Positions 29,667 to 38,561 of a stretch of DNA of 64,000 nt are shown in pieces. Under the pieces are notes generated by a model that saw only the letters and a program-made list of their open reading frames with translations, had not been told where the DNA came from and made no database searches. A program made the position numbers and the translations under genes. Source of the stretch: Polaribacter pectinis (GTDB taxonomy: Bacteria; Bacteroidota; Bacteroidia; Flavobacteriales; Flavobacteriaceae); the NCBI RefSeq assembly GCF_014352875.1, contig NZ_CP060695.1:1829501-1893500 (forward strand). Direction: 5' to 3'. How positions within the stretch are numbered: position 1 is the first letter of the stretch; the number at the start of each line of letters is the position of its first letter.

Positions 29667-31028
29667 ATGAAAATAAAATTTAAAAACCTAATTTATTACT
29701 TCACATTAGCAATTTTGCTAGTTTCTTGTCAAGAAGATGAAGTAGATTATACTCCAAAGGTATATGCTCCTTCTCCAGATCTTTCTGTTGCTACGGGGAA
29801 TGTAACCGATACTAGCTTTGATGTAAATTATATATCTCAAGGTGACGGTGTTTTGTATTATGCAATAGATTTATCTAGTGAACCTGCACCAGATGCAGAA
29901 GCAATCATTAGACGTAATTCTGGTGCTATAGTTACTGCTAAAGCAGACTTAACATCAGGTACAGCTTGGACTTATACAATGGATACAAATGTTTATGGAG
30001 CTTATGATTACTCTATATACTCTGTTATGACGAGTGTAGATGGTATTGCTTCTTCTGTAATTAAAACTAATGTAACGACAACTGATACAGTTGCACCAGA
30101 ATTTGTTAGAGATGATACTACTCCAGCTCATAACGTTACACCTGGTACTAACAGTCCATTTGGAACAATTACTTTAGCTTTTAGCGAGCCTGTATTTTAT
30201 AAAGGTGGAGATGTAACTTTCCAAGGTTTCTTTGGTGGTAGAACTATTACTGTAAATGGAGCTTCTAATTTCTCTACTAATGGTACTACTGTAACAATTG
30301 CAGACCATGGAACTTTTTCTCCAGATGATGCAATAGTTGTTACTTGGGCAGATGGAACTTTTCAAGACAAGTCTGGAAAAAACGTTGCTGAATTAGCACA
30401 ATTTGCATATTATTTCTATACAAGAGATTTTTCTATTGCTGAAAAAGCAAGTTTAATGCCAGGTCAATATGACTATTCTACTGTATTTTATGGTGCTTTA
30501 AATGGTTTTTATTCAGGTTTAAATACTGGTAACCCTGGTGCATTTTTACCAGCTACAGGTTCTTATGAAATTACTGCAGATGCATCTGACGCAACTGGTC
30601 ATACATTAGTGGGTATTAACTTATTTAGCGGTTTTGTTAATTTAGGTTTAACTGATGAACCTCAATCATTACCAATTGTAATTAACCCTACAGTTGCAGA
30701 TGAATTAGATGTAATGCCTAATGTTCCTTCTGTTATTACTGCAGGAGAACCAACATACTGGTCTAACTACGGAGGTAGTATATTTGGTATCCCATTTGAG
30801 TTACCAGGTTTTTATGACTTTGATGCAGGTACAATTACTCATTACGTACAATTAAAGTTTTCTTCAGATGGTGCTGGATTAGATGATATCGATTACATTT
30901 ATACTAGAACTGATGATTATGCTAGAAGTAGAGATGCAAAATCTATGTCTATGGATGAATTAATTAATTTATCTAAATCTAGAAAAAAATTATCTAAAAA
31001 AGATTTTAACGGTACATTCAGTTACTAA
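29667..31028 (+). CDS. Ig-like (SbsA-type) surface lipoprotein of the SusCD locus
   Basis: Lipoprotein of 453 residues with Cys21 in LLVSCQEDE. A fibronectin/Ig-like stretch (about 35-130) is followed by an SbsA/Big_5-type Ig domain at about 140-250 (TITLAFSEPVFYKGGDVTFQ, ending FQDKSGKNVAELAQFAYYFY), then a C-terminal domain of about 200 residues not recognised. The tail is rich in Ser and Lys. It starts 6 bases after the preceding lipoprotein gene and is followed by a terminator, so it ends the operon. Likely an extracellular binding protein; the ligand is unknown. Confidence 0.65.
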   Translation: MKIKFKNLIYYFTLAILLVSCQEDEVDYTPKVYAPSPDLSVATGNVTDTSFDVNYISQGDGVLYYAIDLSSEPAPDAEAIIRRNSGAIVTAKADLTSGTAWTYTMDTNVYGAYDYSIYSVMTSVDGIASSVIKTNVTTTDTVAPEFVRDDTTPAHNVTPGTNSPFGTITLAFSEPVFYKGGDVTFQGFFGGRTITVNGASNFSTNGTTVTIADHGTFSPDDAIVVTWADGTFQDKSGKNVAELAQFAYYFYTRDFSIAEKASLMPGQYDYSTVFYGALNGFYSGLNTGNPGAFLPATGSYEITADASDATGHTLVGINLFSGFVNLGLTDEPQSLPIVINPTVADELDVMPNVPSVITAGEPTYWSNYGGSIFGIPFELPGFYDFDAGTITHYVQLKFSSDGAGLDDIDYIYTRTDDYARSRDAKSMSMDELINLSKSRKKLSKKDFNGTFSY

Positions 31029-31050
31029 TAAAATATTTTTAAATATATTT

Positions 31051-31080
31051 AAACCACCTCTTTTAGAGGTGGTTTTTTTT
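31051..31080 (+). terminator. Intrinsic terminator after second SusC/SusD operon
   Basis: Perfect 11-bp stem AAACCACCTCT (31051-31061) / AGAGGTGGTTT (31065-31075) with a 3-base loop and a run of Ts. Confidence 0.9.
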
Positions 31081-31111
31081 GCATTATATTTCCATATTTA
31101 ACATACCTTTG
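31078..31111 (+). promoter_or_regulatory. Promoter of the RlmB-type methyltransferase gene
   Basis: TTTG (31078-31081), 22 bases, then TACCTTTG (31104-31111), a perfect -7 box. The box ends only 4 bases before the ATG at 31116, so transcription should start at or just after that ATG. Confidence 0.6.
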
Positions 31112-31115
31112 CACT

Positions 31116-31859
31116 ATGACAGAAGAAATGACAAATATTTTTGGAATTAGAGCTATTATTGAAGCTATTGAGAGTGGTTCTACAATTAACAAAGTATACC
31201 TACAAAAAGGTTTAAGGGGAGAGCTTTATTACCAACTAGACAAATTAATAAAAGAGAAAAAACTTACTACAAGTATTGTTCCTGTAGAAAAATTAAATAG
31301 ATTATCTAAAAACAGTAATCATCAAGGTGCAGTTGCTCAAATTTCTCCAATAGATTTTTGTGATTTAGAAACATTAATAGAAGAAACATTAGAAAGTGGC
31401 AAATCTCCATTATTTCTATTGTTAGATCAACTTTCTGATGTACGTAATTTTGGAGCAATTATAAGAACTGCAGAATGTACTGGAGTTAACGGAATTATTA
31501 TACAAAAAAACGGAAGTGCTCCCGTAAATGCAGAAACTATTAAAACCTCTGCTGGTGCAGCTTTTAAGATGCCAATCTGTAAAGTAGATCACATTAAAGA
31601 TGCTTTATTTCAATTACAAGCAGTAGATATAAAAACTGTAGCTGCAACTGAAAAAACAGAAGATTCTGTTTATGACATTAATTTTAATCAACCAATAGCA
31701 ATTATTATGGGTTCTGAACACAGAGGTGTAAACCCATCAATTCTTAAAATGGTAGATTATAAAGCTAAATTACCTTTGTTAGGTGAAATTGCCTCTTTAA
31801 ATGTTTCTGTTGCCTGTGGAGCTTTCTTATATGAAACTGTAAGACAAAGATTAGGATAA
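31116..31859 (+). CDS. rlmB: TrmH/SpoU-family 23S rRNA 2'-O-methyltransferase
   Basis: SPOUT methyltransferase of 247 residues, probably RlmB, which uses S-adenosylmethionine to methylate a ribose in 23S rRNA. The N-terminal substrate-binding domain (IFGIRAIIEAI) is followed by the three SPOUT motifs: DVRNFGAIIRTAECTG (about 109-124), IIMGSEHRGV (about 197-206) and IASLNVSVACGAFLYE. The ATG at 31116 nearly touches its promoter -7 box; the in-frame ATG at 31128 would remove four residues and leave a short leader. RlmB is preferred to other TrmH paralogues because of the N-terminal domain, but that is not certain. Confidence 0.85.
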   Translation: MTEEMTNIFGIRAIIEAIESGSTINKVYLQKGLRGELYYQLDKLIKEKKLTTSIVPVEKLNRLSKNSNHQGAVAQISPIDFCDLETLIEETLESGKSPLFLLLDQLSDVRNFGAIIRTAECTGVNGIIIQKNGSAPVNAETIKTSAGAAFKMPICKVDHIKDALFQLQAVDIKTVAATEKTEDSVYDINFNQPIAIIMGSEHRGVNPSILKMVDYKAKLPLLGEIASLNVSVACGAFLYETVRQRLG

Positions 31860-31865
31860 TAATAG

Positions 31866-32540
31866 TTAAATTTCTTCAATCTCCTCCTCTACTTTTGGTG
31901 GAGAAAAATTACCATCTTCATCAAATAATAAATCGAATTCTGTTTGATTAAATTCGTGTTGTTTTTTAACAAGGCCTTTATTCCTATATATAATTGCAAA
32001 AATTAACCCTGTTATAAAACCAGATAAATGCCCTTCCCAAGACATACCTTCTTTTATTGGTAAAACATACCAAATCATACTTCCGTAAAGAAAAATTATT
32101 ATTAATGATAATGCCACCAAACGAAAATGCTTTCTTATAATCCCGCTAAAAAAGATAAAGCTAAAGAGTAAATACACAATACCACTTGCTCCGATATGAT
32201 AAGATTCTCTAGCAATAACCCAAGTTATAAAACCAGTAAAAAAACCACCAAAAAGTAAGACTTTATAAGCTACATCCTTATAAAAATAAAAAAGACTACT
32301 TAAAAGCACAAATAAAGGAATAGAATTACTAAAAAGATGACTTGTATTGCTATGTATAAAATGTGTTAAAAAAACGCCTCTAAAACCTTCTAAAGTTCTA
32401 GGATAAACCCCAAACTTATTAAAATTAAAACCAAAAGTTATTTCTACCCAATAAATAAACCAAATACCAAAAACATATAAGGTTGGAATTAAAAAAATTG
32501 ATTTCGATATTTTTAATTGATTCTCTTCATTCATCAACAT
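31866..32540 (-). CDS. Rhomboid-family intramembrane serine protease
   Basis: Membrane protease of 224 residues with about six or seven helices. The catalytic Ser is in GASG (Ser119) and the His is His171 in WEGHLSGF; the conserved HSNTSHLFSN (63-72) that helps the oxyanion region is present. An acidic cytoplasmic tail of about 35 residues follows the last helix. It converges with rlmB (6 bases between stops). Substrate unknown. The start MLMNEENQ could instead be the second Met. Confidence 0.9.
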   Translation of the reverse strand: MLMNEENQLKISKSIFLIPTLYVFGIWFIYWVEITFGFNFNKFGVYPRTLEGFRGVFLTHFIHSNTSHLFSNSIPLFVLLSSLFYFYKDVAYKVLLFGGFFTGFITWVIARESYHIGASGIVYLLFSFIFFSGIIRKHFRLVALSLIIIFLYGSMIWYVLPIKEGMSWEGHLSGFITGLIFAIIYRNKGLVKKQHEFNQTEFDLLFDEDGNFSPPKVEEEIEEI

Positions 32541-32610
32541 AAAAATAACAAAAATCTAACCAAACACTATTTTTACAATATCTGTCAGAAATGTTTATTA
32601 TTTTTACTGA

Positions 32611-33882
32611 ATGAATGAACCTTTGGCAGAAAGAATTAGACCTAAAACACTAGACGATTATATTAGTCAGCAACATTTAGTTGGTAAAAATGGGGTTTTA
32701 ACAAATCTAATAAAACAAGGAATTATACCTTCTTTAATATTATGGGGACCTCCAGGTATTGGTAAAACCACATTAGCTAATATTATTGCAACCGAATCTA
32801 AAAGACCTTTTTACACTTTAAGTGCCATAAGTTCTGGTGTTAAAGATGTTAGAGAAGTAATTGAAAAAGCAAAAAAAAGTGGCGGATTGTTTACTGCAAA
32901 AAACCCAATTTTGTTTATTGATGAAATTCATAGATTTAGTAAATCTCAACAAGATTCTTTACTAGGCGCAGTAGAAAAAGGTTGGGTAACTTTAATTGGT
33001 GCAACTACAGAAAACCCTAGTTTTGAAGTAATTCCTGCCCTGATTTCTCGTTGTCAGGTTTATATTTTAAATTCTTTTGATAAAAACGATTTAGTGGCAC
33101 TGCTGCACAGAGCAATGGAAAAAGATGAATTTTTATCAACAAAAAAAATATCTTTAAAAGAAACGGAAGCACTTATGCAGGTTTCTGGTGGTGATGCAAG
33201 AAAGCTTTTAAATATTTTTGAATTATTAGTTTCTACAGATGATGAAATAGAAATAACTAACAAACTTGTTTTAGAAAAAGTTCAAAAAAATACAGTTAGG
33301 TATGACAAAACTGGCGAGCAACATTATGATATTATTTCCGCATTTATAAAATCGATTCGTGGAAGTGATCCAAATGCAGCCGTTTATTGGCTTGCAAGAA
33401 TGATTGAAGGAGGAGAAGATGTAAAATTTATTGCAAGAAGAATGCTAATATTAGCTTCCGAAGATATTGGTAACGCAAACCCAACCGCATTAATTTTAGC
33501 TAACAATACCTTTCAAGCTGTTTCTGTAATTGGAAACCCAGAGTCAAGAATTATATTGAGTCAATGTGCGGTTTACATGGCTAATTCAGCAAAGAGTAAT
33601 GCCTCATACTTGGCAATTGGAGAAGCACAAAGTTTAGTACAAAAAACTGGAGATTTATCTGTTCCTCTTCACTTAAGAAATGCGCCTACTAAATTAATGA
33701 AAGATTTAGAGTATGGTAAAAACTATCTCTATTCTCATAATTACCCAAACAACTTTGCGGAACAAGAGTTTTTACCTGAAGAAATTTCTGGTACCAAACT
33801 CTATGAACCTGGAGAAAACGCGAGAGAAAATCAGTTTAGAGAAATTTTAAAAAACAGATGGAAAAATAGGTATAAATATTAA
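32611..33882 (+). CDS. rarA: Replication-associated recombination protein A (AAA+ ATPase)
   Basis: RarA/MgsA, an AAA+ ATPase acting at stalled replication forks, 423 residues. It starts [20 protein letters not shown]; Walker A is GPPGIGKTT (46-54), Walker [10 protein letters not shown] (101-109), and the sensor segment [11 protein letters not shown] is near 134. The C-terminal tetramerisation region contains [20 protein letters not shown]. Its last codons overlap the end of the convergent gene by 4 bases. Confidence 0.94.
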   Translation: MNEPLAERIRPKTLDDYISQQHLVGKNGVLTNLIKQGIIPSLILWGPPGIGKTTLANIIATESKRPFYTLSAISSGVKDVREVIEKAKKSGGLFTAKNPILFIDEIHRFSKSQQDSLLGAVEKGWVTLIGATTENPSFEVIPALISRCQVYILNSFDKNDLVALLHRAMEKDEFLSTKKISLKETEALMQVSGGDARKLLNIFELLVSTDDEIEITNKLVLEKVQKNTVRYDKTGEQHYDIISAFIKSIRGSDPNAAVYWLARMIEGGEDVKFIARRMLILASEDIGNANPTALILANNTFQAVSVIGNPESRIILSQCAVYMANSAKSNASYLAIGEAQSLVQKTGDLSVPLHLRNAPTKLMKDLEYGKNYLYSHNYPNNFAEQEFLPEEISGTKLYEPGENARENQFREILKNRWKNRYKY

Positions 33883-34706
33883 AATTTAATCTGGTATTTC
33901 TCTACAACTAATGTAGTATTGTTATAATATTCTGCTATCCAGACATCTTCGTTTTTATACAGAATTCCGTTTTTATCTTTTATAATAAAAACATCTTTAA
34001 CCTTAGTCTTTAAAACTTTAAAAACCAATGCTGGTTTTGTATTTACTAACTGAAAACCATTTTCGATGGCTTGAGCATACAAAACTTTTGTATTAAATTT
34101 TATGTCAGTTTTAATTGAATTATCTTTAGTAATTGGGTCTGGGATAACTGTATTTATTCCGTTAACAATTTTTACAGGAATCTCTTTTTTAACTGGTAAA
34201 ACTTTTTTTACAGGAACAATAATTTCTTGTTTAACAACTTCTTCTTCTTTCTTAATAGAACTCTCTTCTAAAGGTTTGTATGAATATTGTATATCATCCA
34301 TAGAAGCATGAGCATTTCTAATAGCTTCATGGTACCCTTTTTTATAATCTTTCTCTTTACTTTTACCTACTTTAGATGTGTAAATAACATTATTATTACA
34401 ATCTTTAAGTTGTATTATATTTTTTACTGTAAACATCCCAGAATCATCTATAACATTTGCAGTTAATCCAAGACATCTGTTTTTCATTAAATCTTCTGGA
34501 AGTGTTTCATTGCTTATAAAAACTGTTAAACCGTTTTTTTTTAACAAAAATTTTGTTAAAGAACTTGTTTCATATTGGTTTATATGCTTAAGAAAATCGA
34601 ATTTCTCTGGCACAATTATATACTTATAATTGTTTATTTTCTTTTGTTGACTGTTTAAAGAAATTGCTATTAAAAAAATAAATATGGTTGTTGCTTTTTT
34701 TATCAT
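33879..34706 (-). CDS. Exported protein of unknown function
   Basis: Protein of 275 residues with an N-terminal signal peptide (about 1-19, ISLNSQQ). The first half contains NYKYIIVPEKFDFLKHINQY and a KGYHEAIRNAHASM segment; residues about 148-190 are a Lys/Glu/Val-rich low-complexity linker (EEVVKQEIIVPVKKVLPVKK), and the end contains YKNEDVWIAEYYNNTTLVVE. No family name is recognised, although the YKYIIVPEKFDFL type of start is common in Flavobacteriia. It lies 3 bases downstream of the DUF5723 gene and is probably cotranscribed. Confidence 0.7.
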   Translation of the reverse strand: MIKKATTIFIFLIAISLNSQQKKINNYKYIIVPEKFDFLKHINQYETSSLTKFLLKKNGLTVFISNETLPEDLMKNRCLGLTANVIDDSGMFTVKNIIQLKDCNNNVIYTSKVGKSKEKDYKKGYHEAIRNAHASMDDIQYSYKPLEESSIKKEEEVVKQEIIVPVKKVLPVKKEIPVKIVNGINTVIPDPITKDNSIKTDIKFNTKVLYAQAIENGFQLVNTKPALVFKVLKTKVKDVFIIKDKNGILYKNEDVWIAEYYNNTTLVVEKYQIKF

Positions 34707-34709
34707 CTT

Positions 34710-36086
34710 TTAAAATATTACATTTATTCCCAATTGAAGAGAAATATTATTTGCAGATGCAATATCGCTAAATTCAACAATATTATCTACCATTCCATAA
34801 AAATTAATTTTACCAATTTGTGCAGAAATTCCTGCTCCTAGATTATAGAATGAATAATCATCTATTGTATACGTTAATTTAGCGCGAAACTTTTCCGAGA
34901 AAGCTTTTTCATAAAAACCAGTTAATGCCAATTGTGGATTTAAGGGTCTAAAAACTGTATATAATTGAACACCTAAAGCATCTGTATAAAAATCTTTGTA
35001 AGTATTATCGTAACAATACTTACTTCTTCTTTCTCCATAACTATATTTTAATGAGGCGTTTATTTTTGTGGGTCTCCAAGAAATATAAGAGTCTTCATTA
35101 TCTCCCATAGGTAACTTCTCTTTAAAATCTTCGTCTAATTCTGCCCAATAATTGGTAGGATTGTTAGGGTCATATTCAAACTCTATACCTTCAAAAACAT
35201 AGCTTCCTTTGGCAGTAGAATTTTTTATATTTTTCTTATGATTAATAAAACCTAAATCTATTATACTACCTGTAAATTCTAATTGAGGTGAAGCATGATA
35301 AGTAAATCCAAAATCTAATCCTAAACCAGAATTAGCTCCTAAAAAAGTGTTTCCTAAATATGTTCCAGGATCTTTAATTATTTCGTCATTTTCTACCAAA
35401 CCAGAGGTTTGTAGGTTAATATCTATATTATCTAAATAATGTCTATAAATATTATCTGAACCTTGTTCTGTTCTAAAAGTTCCAGAATTATTAGAGGATT
35501 GTACATTAAATGCAGATGAATAAATTTTAAACCTACCTCCTATTGTTAATTTTTCATTTATCTTTCTTGAAGCTCCAAAATGAAGCACACCAAAAGCATC
35601 TACTTTGTATAAAATTTGCGATAAATTAAAACTCCTATTTAAATAAGCCGAATTTCCTTCTGTAATTAATGTTAAAGGATCTTTGGGAAAATAAGCAATA
35701 CCATCTATTTCTTCATAAAAACCAAAACTAAAATAGGTGTTATCATCTAACCTAAAACCGCCACTTAAAATTTCTATTTGAGAGTTAAACTTCATATAAT
35801 CTCTAACATCTAATTTGTTTAAAACATCAGAAATCTTGTCATTTATAGGTCTATTATCAGCATCAAAAACATCTCTAATAACAAAACCCGTAGAACCAAA
35901 TTCTCCAGAAAAACCAGATAGTAAAGGTACTCCTACATGGTATTTAAAATTAGTTTCTGCTCCTGGATTTAACAATAATGTTTGTGGTAATTCAGCAAAA
36001 CCATACAACACTTGTTTGTTTTGTGAAAAAGATTTGATTGCACAAAAAGCAAATAAGAAAACAACAACTTTTATAACTTTATGCAT
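34710..36086 (-). CDS. DUF5723-family outer membrane beta-barrel protein
   Basis: Predicted outer-membrane barrel of 458 residues with a signal peptide (about 1-21, KSFSQ). Segments such as LYGFAELPQTLLLNPGAETN, LNRSFNLSQI, GLGLDFGFTYHASPQLEFTG and the final INVIF beta-strand match the DUF5723/PorV-like group found across Bacteroidota. The function is not known; FadL/PorV relatives move small molecules or shuttle T9SS cargo. It overlaps the upstream lipoprotein gene by 8 bases, so the two are translationally coupled. Confidence 0.75.
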   Translation of the reverse strand: MHKVIKVVVFLFAFCAIKSFSQNKQVLYGFAELPQTLLLNPGAETNFKYHVGVPLLSGFSGEFGSTGFVIRDVFDADNRPINDKISDVLNKLDVRDYMKFNSQIEILSGGFRLDDNTYFSFGFYEEIDGIAYFPKDPLTLITEGNSAYLNRSFNLSQILYKVDAFGVLHFGASRKINEKLTIGGRFKIYSSAFNVQSSNNSGTFRTEQGSDNIYRHYLDNIDINLQTSGLVENDEIIKDPGTYLGNTFLGANSGLGLDFGFTYHASPQLEFTGSIIDLGFINHKKNIKNSTAKGSYVFEGIEFEYDPNNPTNYWAELDEDFKEKLPMGDNEDSYISWRPTKINASLKYSYGERRSKYCYDNTYKDFYTDALGVQLYTVFRPLNPQLALTGFYEKAFSEKFRAKLTYTIDDYSFYNLGAGISAQIGKINFYGMVDNIVEFSDIASANNISLQLGINVIF

Positions 36087-36627
36087 CTGTATCTAAATAA
36101 ATTGTTGCTGAAGATTTAAACTCAAACTCGCTAGTATCTGCAGGGTTTATGGGAGTAGCAGAGTTTTCTATCTTTATAGTTATTCTAATTCTTGTTGTAT
36201 TTTTAATATTAAGATTAGAACTAATTTCTACCGTTTGCAAATCTTTAAATGCCAAATCATTTGCATTTATATTTAATTCGTTTAAACGGTGTGTAATTAC
36301 TCTATTATCATTTAAAAAATCTATTTGAATTGAAAAACTTCTATCAAATTCATTTTTAATCTCTACATTAAAATCAATTTTCACCACCTTGTCTTTAACA
36401 AAGTCATTGTCAAAAATCCTAATTTCAGATTCATCAATTATTTCTGAATTCGAAGGAGTTCCTGTAGCGTCAAAAAATTGGCTAGGTAAAATTGTAAAGT
36501 ATGCTAACGAAGATGTAATAACTGGGGTAGCATTGTAATCATTGATTTGGTCGAAATCTAAATTATCTGCACAAGAGATAAAAAATAGTATAGAAAAAAA
36601 TGTAAAGATTTTTTTGGGGGTAATCAT
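36079..36627 (-). CDS. Small lipoprotein of unknown function
   Basis: Lipoprotein of 182 residues with Cys19 in FISCADNLDF. The rest is predicted to be beta-rich (KIDFNVEIKNEFDRSFSIQI, RIRITIKIENSATPINPADT) and resembles an Ig-like or adhesin-like domain. It is the first gene of a three-gene minus-strand unit with the DUF5723 barrel and an exported protein, which suggests that the three form one envelope complex. Confidence 0.65.
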   Translation of the reverse strand: MITPKKIFTFFSILFFISCADNLDFDQINDYNATPVITSSLAYFTILPSQFFDATGTPSNSEIIDESEIRIFDNDFVKDKVVKIDFNVEIKNEFDRSFSIQIDFLNDNRVITHRLNELNINANDLAFKDLQTVEISSNLNIKNTTRIRITIKIENSATPINPADTSEFEFKSSATIYLDTDA

Positions 36628-36660
36628 TTAATTTAGTTTGATTATTAAACGTTTAACTGG

Positions 36661-37344
36661 CTAAAGATATTGTTTTATTTCTAATAATGAAAAAACGGTT
36701 TTAATTTTAGAAGTTTCTTTTTTTGATTCTTCAAAATTGCAATGAATTGCATCTAAACCAACATCTAAAGCTCCTAGGATATCTGCTTCTAAACTATCTC
36801 CAATCATAATAGATTGTTCTTTTTTAGCTTTAGAAACTTCCAATGCAAAGTTAAAAACTTTAGGATTTGGTTTCTTTACTCCAACAGAATCAGACGTAAT
36901 AATGTTATCAAAATAATGATGAATTTTAGAGTTTATCATTTTTTTACGTTGTATTTCTTCGAAACCATTTGTTATAATGTGCAACTTATATTTATCTTTT
37001 AAATAATCTAAAAGTTCGAAAGTACCATCGAAAAGGTGGTTAAAATCTGCTAAAGTAGCTATGTATTCAATTGCAATTAAGTTTATTAAATCGTCTGAAA
37101 CGGTATAATTTATGGCATCAAAAGTATTTTTTAACCTGCCATACCTTAATGCTTCTTTAGTTACTTTTTCTTCTCTGTATAATTTCCAATATTTTTTATT
37201 TAATGGTTTATATACTTTCAAAAAGGCTGGTAATTCAACAGAAATATTGTTAGCCAAAAACACTTTTTGAAAAGCTAATTCAGAGTTTTTTTCGAAATCC
37301 CAAAGCGTGTGATCTAAATCAAAAAAGACATGTTTTATATTCAT
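36661..37344 (-). CDS. YjjG-type HAD noncanonical pyrimidine nucleotidase
   Basis: HAD-superfamily phosphatase of 227 residues. Motif I is FFDLDHTLWDF (Asp9 and Asp11), motif II ITNG near 122, and motifs III/IV are KKPNPKVF and MIGDSLEADILGALDVGLDA. Length and the WDF following motif I match the YjjG family, which dephosphorylates damaged pyrimidine nucleotides. It lies 33 bases upstream of the lipoprotein gene. Confidence 0.85.
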   Translation of the reverse strand: MNIKHVFFDLDHTLWDFEKNSELAFQKVFLANNISVELPAFLKVYKPLNKKYWKLYREEKVTKEALRYGRLKNTFDAINYTVSDDLINLIAIEYIATLADFNHLFDGTFELLDYLKDKYKLHIITNGFEEIQRKKMINSKIHHYFDNIITSDSVGVKKPNPKVFNFALEVSKAKKEQSIMIGDSLEADILGALDVGLDAIHCNFEESKKETSKIKTVFSLLEIKQYL

Positions 37345-37388
37345 TTGCTAAAAATAGAAATTATTAAATAAAAAACTGTTTTACTCGT

Positions 37389-37396
37389 TATATTTG
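37389..37396 (+). promoter_or_regulatory. -7 box upstream of the glycosyltransferase operon
   Basis: TATATTTG matches TAnnTTTG exactly and lies 25 bases before the TTG start at 37422. No -33 TTG was found at the right distance. Confidence 0.4.
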
Positions 37397-37421
37397 TTGA
37401 AACCTTTTTAAAATTATTTTT

Positions 37422-38561
37422 TTGAATAAAAAACTACACATTCTTTTTTTATGCGGTTGGTATCCTTCTAGGGTTTATCCTAATAATGGAGATTTTATTC
37501 AAAGACATGCAGAAGCTGTTGCTCTAAAACACAAGATTTCTATCTTACACATTGTTTCTGATGAAAATTGTTCTGATACAATTGAAATAACTTCCGAAGA
37601 AATAAACGGAATTGAAACGCATATTGCCTATATTAAAAATACAAGCAATGTTATTTTAAAATTAACTCTTTTTTGGAAAGCCTACTTTAAATTACTAAAA
37701 AAAATAAAGCCTTTTGATTTTGTTCACTTAAACGAAATATACCCTTTTGGTATTTTTGCTTTGCACTTAAAATGGTTTCAAAAAAAACCTTTTATAATTT
37801 CGGAACATTGGACTGGTTATCATTTTCTTCTATCTAAAAAAATTAATTTTTTGGAGAAAATAATTTCTAGAAAAATTGCAAAAGAAGCCTCTTTTTTATG
37901 TCCTGTTAGCAATAGTTTAAAAGAACAAATGGAAAGTTTAAATATTAAAGGAAATTATAATGTAGTACCAAATGTAATAGATACTTCTTTGTTTATTCCT
38001 TCAAATAGCAAAGAAAAGAACTATACAATTATTCATGTTTCTAATCTTTTAGACAAACAAAAAAACATTTCTGGAATGTTAAGAGTTGTAAAACAGTTAG
38101 AAAAAAATATCGATAATTTTACATGGAAATTTATTGGTGGAAGTAAAGAAAAATATCAACCATTAATAGATAAACTAAATTTTTCAACTGCAAAAATAGA
38201 ATTCATAAATCATATTTCTCACAACAAATTAATTACACACTTACAGAGCTCTAATCTTTTTGTCTCTTTTAGTAATTATGAAACTTTTGGTGTTGTAATG
38301 GTGGAAGCAATTTCTTGTGGAGTTCCAGTAATTTCTACAAATACTGGTATATTAAATGAATTAAAACTGACAGATTATTGCAGAATAATTCCAATAAAAG
38401 ATGAAGAAAAACTGTTAAATGAAGTCTTAACAATGTATAACTTAAACAAAACCATTGATAAAGAAGAAATGCATGCTTTTGTTGCCAAAAATTATAAAAA
38501 AGAAATAATTGCCAATCAGTTTTCGGAACTGTATTTTAAAGCTTTAAATTTTAATTCTTAA
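37422..38561 (+). CDS. GT4-family glycosyltransferase
   Basis: Retaining GT-B glycosyltransferase of 379 residues that probably adds a sugar to a surface polysaccharide repeat. The start is TTG (MNKKLHILFLCGWYPSRVYP), because no in-frame ATG precedes the conserved N-terminal glycine-containing segment. The N-terminal domain (about 1-170) is followed by the GT4 domain with HVSNLLDKQKN near 205 and the acidic motif NYETFGVVMVEAISCGVPVI near 280-300 (E-x7-E). Its stop overlaps the flippase start by one base. Confidence 0.88.
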   Translation: MNKKLHILFLCGWYPSRVYPNNGDFIQRHAEAVALKHKISILHIVSDENCSDTIEITSEEINGIETHIAYIKNTSNVILKLTLFWKAYFKLLKKIKPFDFVHLNEIYPFGIFALHLKWFQKKPFIISEHWTGYHFLLSKKINFLEKIISRKIAKEASFLCPVSNSLKEQMESLNIKGNYNVVPNVIDTSLFIPSNSKEKNYTIIHVSNLLDKQKNISGMLRVVKQLEKNIDNFTWKFIGGSKEKYQPLIDKLNFSTAKIEFINHISHNKLITHLQSSNLFVSFSNYETFGVVMVEAISCGVPVISTNTGILNELKLTDYCRIIPIKDEEKLLNEVLTMYNLNKTIDKEEMHAFVAKNYKKEIIANQFSELYFKALNFNS

